Assembly (NCBI GenBank): GCA_047404135.1
Contig: JBDOIT010000002.1
Coordinates: forward strand, 372,001-436,000
DNA: 64,000 nucleotides
Direction of reading: 5' to 3'
DNA from: JAHZKS01 sp047404135
Lineage (GTDB): Bacteria; Pseudomonadota; Alphaproteobacteria; Rickettsiales; JABSSG01
The first letter of the stretch is position 1. The number at the start of each line of letters is the position of its first letter. Under the pieces are notes generated by a model, which worked only from the letters and a program-made list of their open reading frames with translations, ran no database searches and was not told the origin of the DNA. Shown piece after piece: positions 25,434 to 32,764 of the stretch. The position numbers and the translations under genes were made by a program.

Positions 25434-26557
25434 CAGAAATACATAGCATTCTTGCTGATATAGTAAGCAATAAAAATAAGCAGATAGAGGACTGGTTCCA
25501 GAATGAATATACAGATGTAAATCCGATGTTTTTTGTCTCGGTAGATATCAGAGATTCAGGGAGCAAAGTGGCTCCAATTGATACCAATGTATTCCCTGCA
25601 GGATTCAATAATATATCTACAGAGGATCTGCCTGCTATTGGAGGGAGGGCTCAGGATTTTTTAGATGGTTGCAAAGCAGGAAATAAAATTCTGTTGATAC
25701 CAGAAGAGCATACGCGTAACCAATTCTATTTAGACAGCCTTCAAGCATTAAAAAAAATACTGGAGCATGGAGGAAGGGAAGTAGAGATCTCTACTCAAGA
25801 CGGGCTTATAAAAAATGGTAGAGTCTTGGAAATTACAGAAACAAAATTCATACCAGATGCTATAGTTTTAAATAATGATTTTAGCGGAGGTGCCCCGGAG
25901 ATTTTGAAAGACATTGAGCAGCCTGTTATGCCTCATTTGTCTTGCTGTTGGGATGCCAGAACTAAGTCTCAACATTTTGAGAGCTATCAGACTACCCTAG
26001 AAAGATTTTGCTCTGAATTTTCTGTTGACCCATTCCTTTTGTCAGCAAAATTTTTCAATTGCGGAAATGTTAATTTTCAAAACTCGAAAGGTCTGGACTG
26101 CATTGCACACTATGTAGACAAAATGATTTTTTTGCTCAAAGAAGGGTATAAAAAACATGGAATAGATGACGATCCATATGTATTTGTAAAAGCTGACAGT
26201 GGAACATATGGTCTTGGCATTATATCAGTTAGTAGCGGAGATGAGATTCACGAAATGAATCGGAAAAACAGAAAGAAAATGCATGTGATAAAAGATGGAA
26301 CGGTGAATAGTAAAGTCATTATTCAGGAAGGCATTAGAACAGAAATTCAGCACGAAGGGAGCTCTGCAGAGCCAATGATATATATGCTGGGTGGAAGGCC
26401 TATACAGAACCTTCTTAGAATCAATTCCGAGAAAGACGCCTTTAGTAATTTGAACAGATCAGGAGCTAGATTTATAAAGAAGAATCTACAAAACCAACAT
26501 TCATACAACATCGTTTCACGACTTGCATCACTAGCGGCCGCTAGTGAAAGTACCTAA
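25430..26557 (+). CDS. gshA: Glutamate-cysteine ligase, proteobacterial GshA family
   Basis: ATP-dependent ligase for the first step of glutathione synthesis, of the family seen in alpha-, beta- and some gammaproteobacteria that is unrelated to E. coli GshA. Recognised by VDIRDSGSKVAPIDTNVFPAGFNN (in parts: DIRDSGSKVAPID, TNVFPAGF), LLIPEEHTRNQFYLDS, the ATP-grasp-like FVKADSGTYGLG, and the ending region NIVSRLASLAAAS. 375 residues is somewhat shorter than the roughly 430 I recall for free-living members. It overlaps rsmE by 4 bases. The 3' end contains a perfect 20-base palindrome. Glutathione would support the monothiol glutaredoxin encoded nearby. gshB is not in the window. Confidence 0.82.
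   Translation: MTEIHSILADIVSNKNKQIEDWFQNEYTDVNPMFFVSVDIRDSGSKVAPIDTNVFPAGFNNISTEDLPAIGGRAQDFLDGCKAGNKILLIPEEHTRNQFYLDSLQALKKILEHGGREVEISTQDGLIKNGRVLEITETKFIPDAIVLNNDFSGGAPEILKDIEQPVMPHLSCCWDARTKSQHFESYQTTLERFCSEFSVDPFLLSAKFFNCGNVNFQNSKGLDCIAHYVDKMIFLLKEGYKKHGIDDDPYVFVKADSGTYGLGIISVSSGDEIHEMNRKNRKKMHVIKDGTVNSKVIIQEGIRTEIQHEGSSAEPMIYMLGGRPIQNLLRINSEKDAFSNLNRSGARFIKKNLQNQHSYNIVSRLASLAAASEST
26528..26547. repeat. Perfect 20-base palindrome inside the gshA 3' end
   Basis: TCACTAGCGGCCGCTAGTGA is its own reverse complement, GC-rich (60%) in AT-rich surroundings, and encodes the SLAAAS tail of GshA. No second copy was noticed in the window. It could be a protein-binding site, a hairpin at the gene end, or chance. 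Confidence 0.6.
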
Positions 26558-26589
26558 ATCTCAACAATAGCATTACAGGGCAATAGTTT

Positions 26590-27498
26590 TTATGGGGTTT
26601 CTTGAGCCAAAGTATTTTTGCTAGCAACCTCTGGAGGAGATTTTTTAGTGGAAATATAAAAGTATAATTCTGTTGACAGAATTATAGCTGCTCCTGCCAG
26701 ACATTCTGGTGTTGGTAGGGTGTTGTATAGCAAGTAAGAAGAGATACTTGCAAAGAGAAGGCGAGAATAGCTGAATGGTATCAGAGCTACAATAGGTGCG
26801 TATACATACCCTAGAAAAAGTACAATAATATTCATTACTCCAGCGAAGCTTATCAAAGAAAAGCCCAGAAGGTCATTGATAGAAATGGGCTCCCACAAGT
26901 AGATGGCAAAGGGAGCAGCGAGTATTCCTAAGATGAAATGTATATAAAGAGATTGAAGTAAGTAGTGCTCAGTGTAAGTTTGTTTTTTGCATATAGTATC
27001 ATATGCCGCCCATATAACTGTGCTGAGCAACGCAGCAACAAGGCCTAAAGTACTTACATTATGCATTTTTGGCTGTAGGATTAACACCACTCCTACAGTA
27101 TTTAGTAAAACCAAGCTAATATTAAGAAAGGTCACTTTTTCTGAGCAGAAGATTATAGCGGCAATTATCAGCCACACAGGGGTGAGATACCCCAATGCAA
27201 CAGCTTCATTCATTCCTAATCTTTTGACAGCTCCTACCCATATTAAGAGTCCTAGTAAATTCAATAGAGCGCGTGTTGTGTACATATATAAAGAGCTTTT
27301 ACGTATTTTCAACATTAAGGGAATTCCTAGTATTTTTAAAATTATTAGAGAGATAACGCATCCTATTAATGCTCTAAAAAATAGCACTTGTATTATACTA
27401 TGCCTTGTACTGTACTTGACCAGCAAAGCGCTCAGTAATACAAAGATTAAGCTGTGTAAGATCTTTAAAAATATTCCTTTGGAGTATTGCTGTATCAT
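26590..27498 (-). CDS. DMT-superfamily (EamA) transporter
   Basis: A ten-helix inner-membrane carrier of 302 residues built from two EamA repeats (about 10-140 and 150-285). The repeat hallmarks are the arginine-containing FFRALIGCVISL segment in helix 2, ALGYLTPVWLIIAAIIF in the first half and a matching FLGYVYAPIVALIPFSYSR in the second. Intracellular alphaproteobacteria use members of this family to import host metabolites; the S-adenosylmethionine carrier of Rickettsia belongs here. Substrate cannot be told from sequence. The gene is convergent with gshA and has about 30 bases of spacing. The C-terminus is polar and short. Confidence 0.85.
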   Translation of the reverse strand: MIQQYSKGIFLKILHSLIFVLLSALLVKYSTRHSIIQVLFFRALIGCVISLIILKILGIPLMLKIRKSSLYMYTTRALLNLLGLLIWVGAVKRLGMNEAVALGYLTPVWLIIAAIIFCSEKVTFLNISLVLLNTVGVVLILQPKMHNVSTLGLVAALLSTVIWAAYDTICKKQTYTEHYLLQSLYIHFILGILAAPFAIYLWEPISINDLLGFSLISFAGVMNIIVLFLGYVYAPIVALIPFSYSRLLFASISSYLLYNTLPTPECLAGAAIILSTELYFYISTKKSPPEVASKNTLAQETP

Positions 27499-27507
27499 AT
27501 TTAAGCC

Positions 27508-27784
27508 TTATATATCAGGAGATGAGTAGTCTTCTGCTTTTTTGTTTCTTTCGCGTATAGTATTCATGATAAATTTCAGATCTTCAGAATATATACTTTC
27601 AGAGATTTCCGTCCCTGATATGCCACATATTATCGGCTTTAGAGTCATTGTCTGTACGTAAATTAGGATGTGTACCATACAGTAAAAACTCAATACTAGC
27701 AACAATGTCATTGGGTGTGTAGATAGAGAGCCTAAAGACAGCACATATACACTGCAATTTCACAACCTGCAGCACTAGATACAT
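27508..27784 (-). pseudogene. Frameshifted remnant, possibly ankyrin-repeat-like
   Basis: The gap between the DMT transporter and infA holds two overlapping minus-strand frames that join into one plausible protein: the upstream frame (27784-27599) reads YTPNDIVASIEFLLYG then THPNLRTDNDSKADNMWHI and stops; a neighbouring frame continues SESIYSEDLKFIMNTIRERN to a TAA at 27508. The LL-G-x-x-PNLRTD pattern recalls an ankyrin repeat (LLxxGADPNxxD), by eye only. A shift near 27600 would reconcile them. Most likely a decayed accessory gene or a gene with a sequencing error; I do not claim function. Confidence 0.35.
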
Positions 27785-27841
27785 ATAGCCAAGCCGCCAA
27801 TAAGCTGCTATACTGCTGTCCTAGTTAAAAATTTAGGTTAT

Positions 27842-28060
27842 ATGGCTAAGGAAGAGCTAATTGAATTTAAGGGAAAAGTTACAGAGGTTTTGCCTAACGC
27901 AATGTTCAGGGTAACATTGGAGAATGATCATCCGGTGATAGCGCATACTTCTGGCAGAATGAGAAAAAACCGTATTAGAATTCTTGCTGGCGACACTGTG
28001 ACTGTTGAAATGACTCCTTATGATCTTGGGAAAGCAAGAATCATCCACAGGAGCAAATAA
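27842..28060 (+). CDS. infA: Translation initiation factor IF-1
   Basis: S1-like OB-fold protein (72 aa) that occupies the ribosomal A site during initiation. The sequence is nearly canonical: EELIEFKGKVTEVLPNAMFRV, HTSGRMRKNRIRILAGD and VTVEMTPYDLGKARIIHR (each conserved in the family). It opens a plus-strand run infA-maf-yebC-ruvC-bolA with gaps of 11 bases or less, in line with an operon of translation and genome-upkeep genes. infA-maf adjacency is common in alphaproteobacteria. Confidence 0.97.
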   Translation: MAKEELIEFKGKVTEVLPNAMFRVTLENDHPVIAHTSGRMRKNRIRILAGDTVTVEMTPYDLGKARIIHRSK

Positions 28061-28071
28061 TAATAAATAAA

Positions 28072-28665
28072 ATGGAACGCTTACCCGTCATTCTGGGATC
28101 TGCTTCTAGCGAACGTTTACTGTTACTGAAGAGTGCAGACATTACCCCTGACGAAGTTTTGTCAGTAGATTTAGATGAATCTGAACGCAAAAAAGAAAAG
28201 CCAGAGCATTATTGTTCAAGAGTGGCTAAGGAAAAATTCGAGGCAATTGCAAAAATTATCGGCCCTAAAAAAGCTATAGTAATTACTGCAGATACTACTG
28301 CTTTTGCGCGTGGTGTGTTATTGCATAAAGCTCATTCTGATGAAGAGATCAGATATTATATATCTTTAATTTCTGGCAGTAGACACAGGGTAATCACTGC
28401 TGTTTATTGTGGAATTGTAGAAAGTAATAAAGTGGAAACTTTAAAATCACGTGTTGTGGGCTCTACTATTTCAATGAAAAGAATGACAAAAGCAGAGATA
28501 GAGCACTTTGTGGAATCAAAGGATGGATACGGTAAGGCGGGTGGTTATACAATTAAAGGTGTGATTGGTCGCTATATAAAAAGAATAAATGGTTCTTTTT
28601 CTAGTATATTAGGTATACCATTATATGAAACTAGCCAAATGATAGAGTCTTTAAGAGGAAAATAA
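28072..28665 (+). CDS. maf: Maf-family nucleoside triphosphate pyrophosphatase
   Basis: House-cleaning pyrophosphatase for non-canonical or modified nucleotides, 197 residues. Motifs: ILGSASSERLLLLK at the N-terminus (the usual S-P-R-R is S-E-R here), ITADTTAF containing the catalytic aspartate (usual TADTVV), and YGKAGGYTIKG near the C-terminus. The changed residues around SSER and TADTTAF place it nearer the divergent Maf/YhdE-like group of alphaproteobacteria; the exact substrate (dTTP/UTP or m7GTP) is not determinable. ATG is 11 bases after infA and its TAA shares a base with the yebC ATG. Confidence 0.87.
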   Translation: MERLPVILGSASSERLLLLKSADITPDEVLSVDLDESERKKEKPEHYCSRVAKEKFEAIAKIIGPKKAIVITADTTAFARGVLLHKAHSDEEIRYYISLISGSRHRVITAVYCGIVESNKVETLKSRVVGSTISMKRMTKAEIEHFVESKDGYGKAGGYTIKGVIGRYIKRINGSFSSILGIPLYETSQMIESLRGK

Positions 28666-29417
28666 TGGCAGGGCATTCAAAGTTTAAAAACATTCAGCAT
28701 CGTAAAGGGGCGCAGGATGCAAAAAGAGCAAAGAATTTTGGAAAATTAATTCGTGAGATAATGGTTGCTGTAAAAACAGGGACTTCAGATATAGAGTTTA
28801 ACCCAAGATTAAGGACCGCTATTGCATCTGCAAAAGCTGCGAACCTTCCAAAAGATAAAATAGAAAATGCACTTAATAAAGCATCTTCCTCTCAGGATGA
28901 TCAGAGTTTTGATGAAATTCGTTATGAAGCATACGCCCCTGGGGGAGTGGCTCTTATTATAGATGTATTGACAGATAACCGTAACCGTTCAGCAAGTGAT
29001 GTTAAAACAATTGTAAATAAAAACGGCGGGAACATGGCTGAGTCTGGCAGTGTTATTTATATGTTCGACAGAATGGGCTTGATTGAATTCTATGACAGCG
29101 AGACATCAGAAGACGACATGCTAGATGCTGCGGTTACAGCAGGGGCAGATGAATGCGTTACTGAAGAAAAAAATCATGAGATATATTGTAATCCAGATAA
29201 TTTTCATGAGGTAAGCGAGTTTTTAAGAAAAAAAATATCAGAGCCAGATGTTGCAAGATTGGGGTGGAAGCCAAAAAATGTTGTTGAGGTAGAAGACGTT
29301 GAGAAAGCAGAAAAACTATTGAAACTCGTGGATCTTTTGGAGGATAATGATGATGTGCAATCTGTTTCTGGGAACTACAAGATTGCAAATTCTATAGCGG
29401 ATAAAATTAAACTGTAA
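28665..29417 (+). CDS. yebC: YebC/PmpR-family DNA-binding/translation protein (TACO1-like)
   Basis: A 250-residue protein of the YebC family. The start MAGHSKFKNIQHRKGAQDAK followed by RAKNFGKLIREI is diagnostic. Members were first described as transcription regulators; recent work links YebC and mitochondrial TACO1 to helping ribosomes through proline-rich stretches. It shares a base with maf (TAATG) and is followed five bases later by ruvC; the yebC-ruvC neighbourhood is conserved across proteobacteria. Overall length is normal. Confidence 0.95.
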   Translation: MAGHSKFKNIQHRKGAQDAKRAKNFGKLIREIMVAVKTGTSDIEFNPRLRTAIASAKAANLPKDKIENALNKASSSQDDQSFDEIRYEAYAPGGVALIIDVLTDNRNRSASDVKTIVNKNGGNMAESGSVIYMFDRMGLIEFYDSETSEDDMLDAAVTAGADECVTEEKNHEIYCNPDNFHEVSEFLRKKISEPDVARLGWKPKNVVEVEDVEKAEKLLKLVDLLEDNDDVQSVSGNYKIANSIADKIKL

Positions 29418-29422
29418 TCACT

Positions 29423-29917
29423 GTGCGAGCAATTTTAGGAATAGATCCGGGCCTTTCAAATACTGGATGGGCCATTATAAATAGTGAACCCAGCAAGATT
29501 CAGTATATTGCGAGCGGTACTATTAGAACAAACCCTAAAGATGAAATTTCACAGAGGCTGAGCGAGATATATAAAGCTGTTCTTAGTGTTATTAAAATTC
29601 ATGACCCCGTAGAAATGGCTATAGAAGATAGTTTCGTAAATAGTAACCCGATGTCTTCATTAAAGTTGGGTCAAGCAAGGGCAGCAAGTATATTAGCTGC
29701 GGGCAATAATGAGATGAAAGTTTTTGAATACGCGCCTCGTTTGGTTAAAAAAGCTGTTGTTGGAAGCGGGAAGGCAGATAAAAATCAGGTTATTGCTATG
29801 GTTAAATACCTAATTCCTTCTGTAATAGTTTCAAATGATCATGAAGCTGACGCATTAGCTGTAGCAATTTGTCACTCCAATATTTCAAGTACAACACAAA
29901 GGATGAATCTTACATAA
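29423..29917 (+). CDS. ruvC: Holliday junction endonuclease RuvC
   Basis: Structure-specific nuclease that resolves Holliday junctions made in recombination repair. Catalytic acids are visible: D8 in ILGIDPGLSNTGWA, the Glu in MAIEDSFVNSN, and the aspartates of NDHEADALAVA. 164 residues is typical. The start is a GTG at 29423, five bases after the yebC stop; the family start (MRxLGIDPGL) supports it. ruvA and ruvB are not in the window. The stop is followed two bases later by a BolA gene. Confidence 0.94.
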   Translation: MRAILGIDPGLSNTGWAIINSEPSKIQYIASGTIRTNPKDEISQRLSEIYKAVLSVIKIHDPVEMAIEDSFVNSNPMSSLKLGQARAASILAAGNNEMKVFEYAPRLVKKAVVGSGKADKNQVIAMVKYLIPSVIVSNDHEADALAVAICHSNISSTTQRMNLT

Positions 29918-29919
29918 TA

Positions 29920-30201
29920 ATGCTAGAAGAGATACAAAGAAAAATAGAGAAAGCGTTGGATCCAAATTTTATACAATTACGTGATGACAGTGGTAAGCAT
30001 GCCGGGCATGTAGGTTGGAGAGAGGGCAAGTTAACCCATTTGCATATTGTTGTAGCTTCTAAAAAATTCGAAGGGCTTTCAAAGGTAAAAAGACATCAGT
30101 ATATCTATAAGATTCTGGCAGAGGAAATCGAAGCAGGTTTACATGCTGTTTCTATGAAGGTTTATTCATCTGAAGAAATTAAAGATCTGAAGTCACAGTA
30201 A
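29920..30201 (+). CDS. bolA: BolA-family protein (second copy)
   Basis: A 93-residue BolA-fold protein, longer than the one at 21981. It has the H-x-G-H loop (GKHAGHVGWREGK), the LTHLHIVVASKKFEGLSKVKRHQ block with cluster-ligand histidine, and the closing GLHAVSMKVYSSEE. The ATG at 29920 is chosen because it immediately follows ruvC; the longer reading enters ruvC. This is the BolA1/BolA-proper type, thought to work with monothiol glutaredoxins in iron-sulfur handling. Its 3' end overlaps the convergent trmB 3' end by 23 bases. Confidence 0.9.
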   Translation: MLEEIQRKIEKALDPNFIQLRDDSGKHAGHVGWREGKLTHLHIVVASKKFEGLSKVKRHQYIYKILAEEIEAGLHAVSMKVYSSEEIKDLKSQ

Positions 30202-30838
30202 AACTCATGAAGCTTGATGAAATATTATTGTTTCTAGCTTTTCTATGGTAAGACGTTTCTACGTATTCTTCTGATTCTTCTTTCCATGCTTCCTCAGAAT
30301 TTTGTGTAAAAGATGGATGCTTTTCTAATTCTTCCAAAATCCACTCCCTATAATCAGCATGATCTGTAGCAATCAAAAGCTTGCTTCCTTTTTTCATTTT
30401 TTCTTCAAGTAGATTAAGCAGAGCTTGGTTTATAACACGCCTTTTATGATGGCGTGCTTTTGGCCATGGGTCTGGGAATAAAATGAACACTCTATTCAAG
30501 AAAGCCTCAGGCATTTCTTGCAATAAAATCCTAGCATCGTCATTAAAGATATAGATATTCTCAATATTATTCTTTTTGATATTTTTCAGTAATTTCACAA
30601 CTCCAGTAGTATATGGCTCACATCCAATAAAAATTTGCTCAGGGTTTTTCTGTGCGATGCTATTAATAAACTCCCCACTACCAAACCCTATTTCAAAATT
30701 TATAGCACTAGACGTATCAAGGTTAACAAGGGTCCCCTGATCTATTTTATATTGTGGCAGGTAGTTTTCCAGAATATCTCTATCCTTACTGGAGAGGCCT
30801 CGACCTCTCTTTACAAAAGATTTTATAAAGGCATTCAT
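30179..30838 (-). CDS. trmB: tRNA (guanine-46-N7)-methyltransferase
   Basis: SAM-dependent enzyme that methylates G46 in the tRNA variable loop. Motifs: NFEIGFGSGEFI (SAM loop), IFIGCEPYTTGV, VFILFPDPWPKARHHKRRV (the FPDPWPKxRHxKRR signature) and IATDHADYREWI. I chose the ATG at 30838 (219 aa), 12 bases after the secD stop; a longer reading overlaps secD by 79 bases and lacks similarity. No ribosome site is evident. Gene order yajC-secD-trmB is unusual but compact, suggesting co-transcription. Confidence 0.9.
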   Translation of the reverse strand: MNAFIKSFVKRGRGLSSKDRDILENYLPQYKIDQGTLVNLDTSSAINFEIGFGSGEFINSIAQKNPEQIFIGCEPYTTGVVKLLKNIKKNNIENIYIFNDDARILLQEMPEAFLNRVFILFPDPWPKARHHKRRVINQALLNLLEEKMKKGSKLLIATDHADYREWILEELEKHPSFTQNSEEAWKEESEEYVETSYHRKARNNNISSSFMSFTVTSDL

Positions 30839-30849
30839 GATGTTAAAAT

Positions 30850-32388
30850 TTAAGTAGTTTTCTCTCTGCAATGCATCCAAGTTAGAACAAATATCTTTGT
30901 TAATGTGATTGCCGTAAACATTGAGCACAATATTCCGATAGTTAGTGTAACTGCGAAACCTTTGATTAATCCCGAGCCAAATACATATAAGAAAAATGCG
31001 GCTATTAATGTGGTTAGGTTGGAATCTAGAATAGTAGCAAACGCTTGCTCAAAACCTCTTTTGATAGAGTAATATGTAATAGATTTTCTATTAGACTCCT
31101 CTCTAATTCTTTCAAATATCAGAACATTTGCATCAACCGCCATACCAACAGTGAGTACTATCCCTGCGATACCAGGAAGTGTTAGAGTTGCCTGAATGAT
31201 TGTAAGTATAGATAGGATAAAAAGGATATTGAAAGCAAGAGCAAAACTAGCGAATACTCCAAAGATTCCATAAGTTATCACCATAAATACCATCACTGAA
31301 GCGATACCTATTAATGCTGATTTTTTACCAAGCGTTATGGAGTCTTCTCCTAAACTGGGTCCAACAATTTTTTCTTCAGCGACCTCTATAGGAGCAGGAA
31401 GTGATCCAGCTCGGAGTAACATAGCAAGCTCATTTGCGCTAGCCACTGTGAAGTTTCCAGAGATAATCCCAGATCCACTTAATATAGGCTCATTTACAAC
31501 GGGAGCACTTAGTACTTTATCGTCCAGTACAATCGCTAGCTGCTTACCTCTGTTATTTCTTGTTGCATCAGCAAAGAGTTTGGCCCCTAAGGTGTTAAAG
31601 GTGAAACTAACTCCAGCTTGGCCATTTTCATTATTCATAAATTTGGCATCGGTAAGCAAATCACCGCTTGCGATTACCTGATTTTTTATTACATACCAAG
31701 AGCCTTTCGTATCCCCTGGAAGTAGCTTTGAACCACTTGGAACATATCCACTCAGAGCTTGGGAGAGAATAGTATTTGAGTCTACAAGGTGAAAGCCAAG
31801 TTTTGCAGTTTTACCTAACACTCTTTTTAGTTGCGTAGGGTCATCAAGACCTGGGACTTGTAGTAGGATTCCATAATCTCCTTGTCTCTGAATCGAAGGT
31901 TCTTTCGTTCCAGTTTCATCAATCCTATGCCTAATGATTTCACGTGTTTGTTCAAGAACAGATTTATGCATTTTATCTAGCTTTTGATTGGAGTATTTTA
32001 TGGTAAATCTTTGCTGATCACTCTCTATATCTAGATTATCATCTATCTTTCTAAGTATTTTTTGAACTTTTTTAATGTCTCCATGAGATACCGCAGAAAG
32101 GGTAACGCTATTTTTGTTTGCTCTTAATTTTGAGTACCTGAGCTTATTTTTGCGAAGAGATTTTCGTACCATATTGGAGGTTAATTCCATTTGGTCCTTC
32201 AGGTAAGATTCAAAATTCACCTTCAATAAAAGCTGAGATCCTCCTCTTAGGTCTAATCCAAAATTAATTTTTTGCTTCGGCAAAAGAGAAGTTTCTGACA
32301 TAAAGAAGTTGGGAAGAGCGTACCAGGTTAATGATAAAGAAACTGCTAATATGGCAACAAATTTCCAATTCAAGATTTTGTTACGCAT
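30850..32388 (-). CDS. secD: Protein translocase subunit SecD
   Basis: Inner-membrane RND-type helper of SecYEG that uses proton motive force to pull preproteins out on the periplasmic side. One N-terminal helix, a large periplasmic P1 region beginning GLDLRGGSQLLLKV, then five C-terminal helices with GKKSALIGIASVMVFM and GIVLTVGMAVDANVLIFERI, whose aspartate is functionally important. 512 residues is normal for alphaproteobacteria. It follows yajC by four bases. secF, usually next, is absent here; it either lies elsewhere, as is known for some Rickettsiales, or is outside the operon. Confidence 0.95.
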   Translation of the reverse strand: MRNKILNWKFVAILAVSLSLTWYALPNFFMSETSLLPKQKINFGLDLRGGSQLLLKVNFESYLKDQMELTSNMVRKSLRKNKLRYSKLRANKNSVTLSAVSHGDIKKVQKILRKIDDNLDIESDQQRFTIKYSNQKLDKMHKSVLEQTREIIRHRIDETGTKEPSIQRQGDYGILLQVPGLDDPTQLKRVLGKTAKLGFHLVDSNTILSQALSGYVPSGSKLLPGDTKGSWYVIKNQVIASGDLLTDAKFMNNENGQAGVSFTFNTLGAKLFADATRNNRGKQLAIVLDDKVLSAPVVNEPILSGSGIISGNFTVASANELAMLLRAGSLPAPIEVAEEKIVGPSLGEDSITLGKKSALIGIASVMVFMVITYGIFGVFASFALAFNILFILSILTIIQATLTLPGIAGIVLTVGMAVDANVLIFERIREESNRKSITYYSIKRGFEQAFATILDSNLTTLIAAFFLYVFGSGLIKGFAVTLTIGILCSMFTAITLTKIFVLTWMHCREKTT

Positions 32389-32392
32389 TCAA

Positions 32393-32749
32393 TTACTTTT
32401 TTGTTGCAGCGGCATCTGCGGTAGGCCTTACAATTGATGCTATAGTAGACTTTAATGCTTCTACAGTTGTACCTTTGGAGATCTCAACTACTATAATATT
32501 GTCTTCTTTTTCTTTTATGATTTTCCCGATTAAACCACCGGCAATAATTACCTTATCTCCTTTTTTTGCGGAGCTTATTAAAGCCTGTTGTGTTTTATGT
32601 TTTTTTGATTGCGGTCTAATGATCAAAAAGTAAAATACCACAAAAACCAATACCAGAGGAATGAAGCTCATAAAGGTATCTTTTGGTGAGGATGCTTCAA
32701 CTTCTTCAGAGGCATTATTGCTAACTAATGTGATTTTTGTGTTTTCCAT
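32393..32749 (-). CDS. yajC: Preprotein translocase accessory subunit YajC
   Basis: Small single-pass protein (118 aa) of the SecDF-YajC complex. It has one hydrophobic helix (FIPLVLVFVVFYFLIIRPQ, ending in the family RPQSKK motif) and a cytoplasmic SH3-like domain with KKGDKVIIAGGLIGKI. The gene precedes secD by four bases, the classical arrangement. The N-terminal 25 residues before the helix are somewhat longer than usual. Confidence 0.94.
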   Translation of the reverse strand: MENTKITLVSNNASEEVEASSPKDTFMSFIPLVLVFVVFYFLIIRPQSKKHKTQQALISSAKKGDKVIIAGGLIGKIIKEKEDNIIVVEISKGTTVEALKSTIASIVRPTADAAATKK

Positions 32750-32764
32750 TGATACCTTGATATG

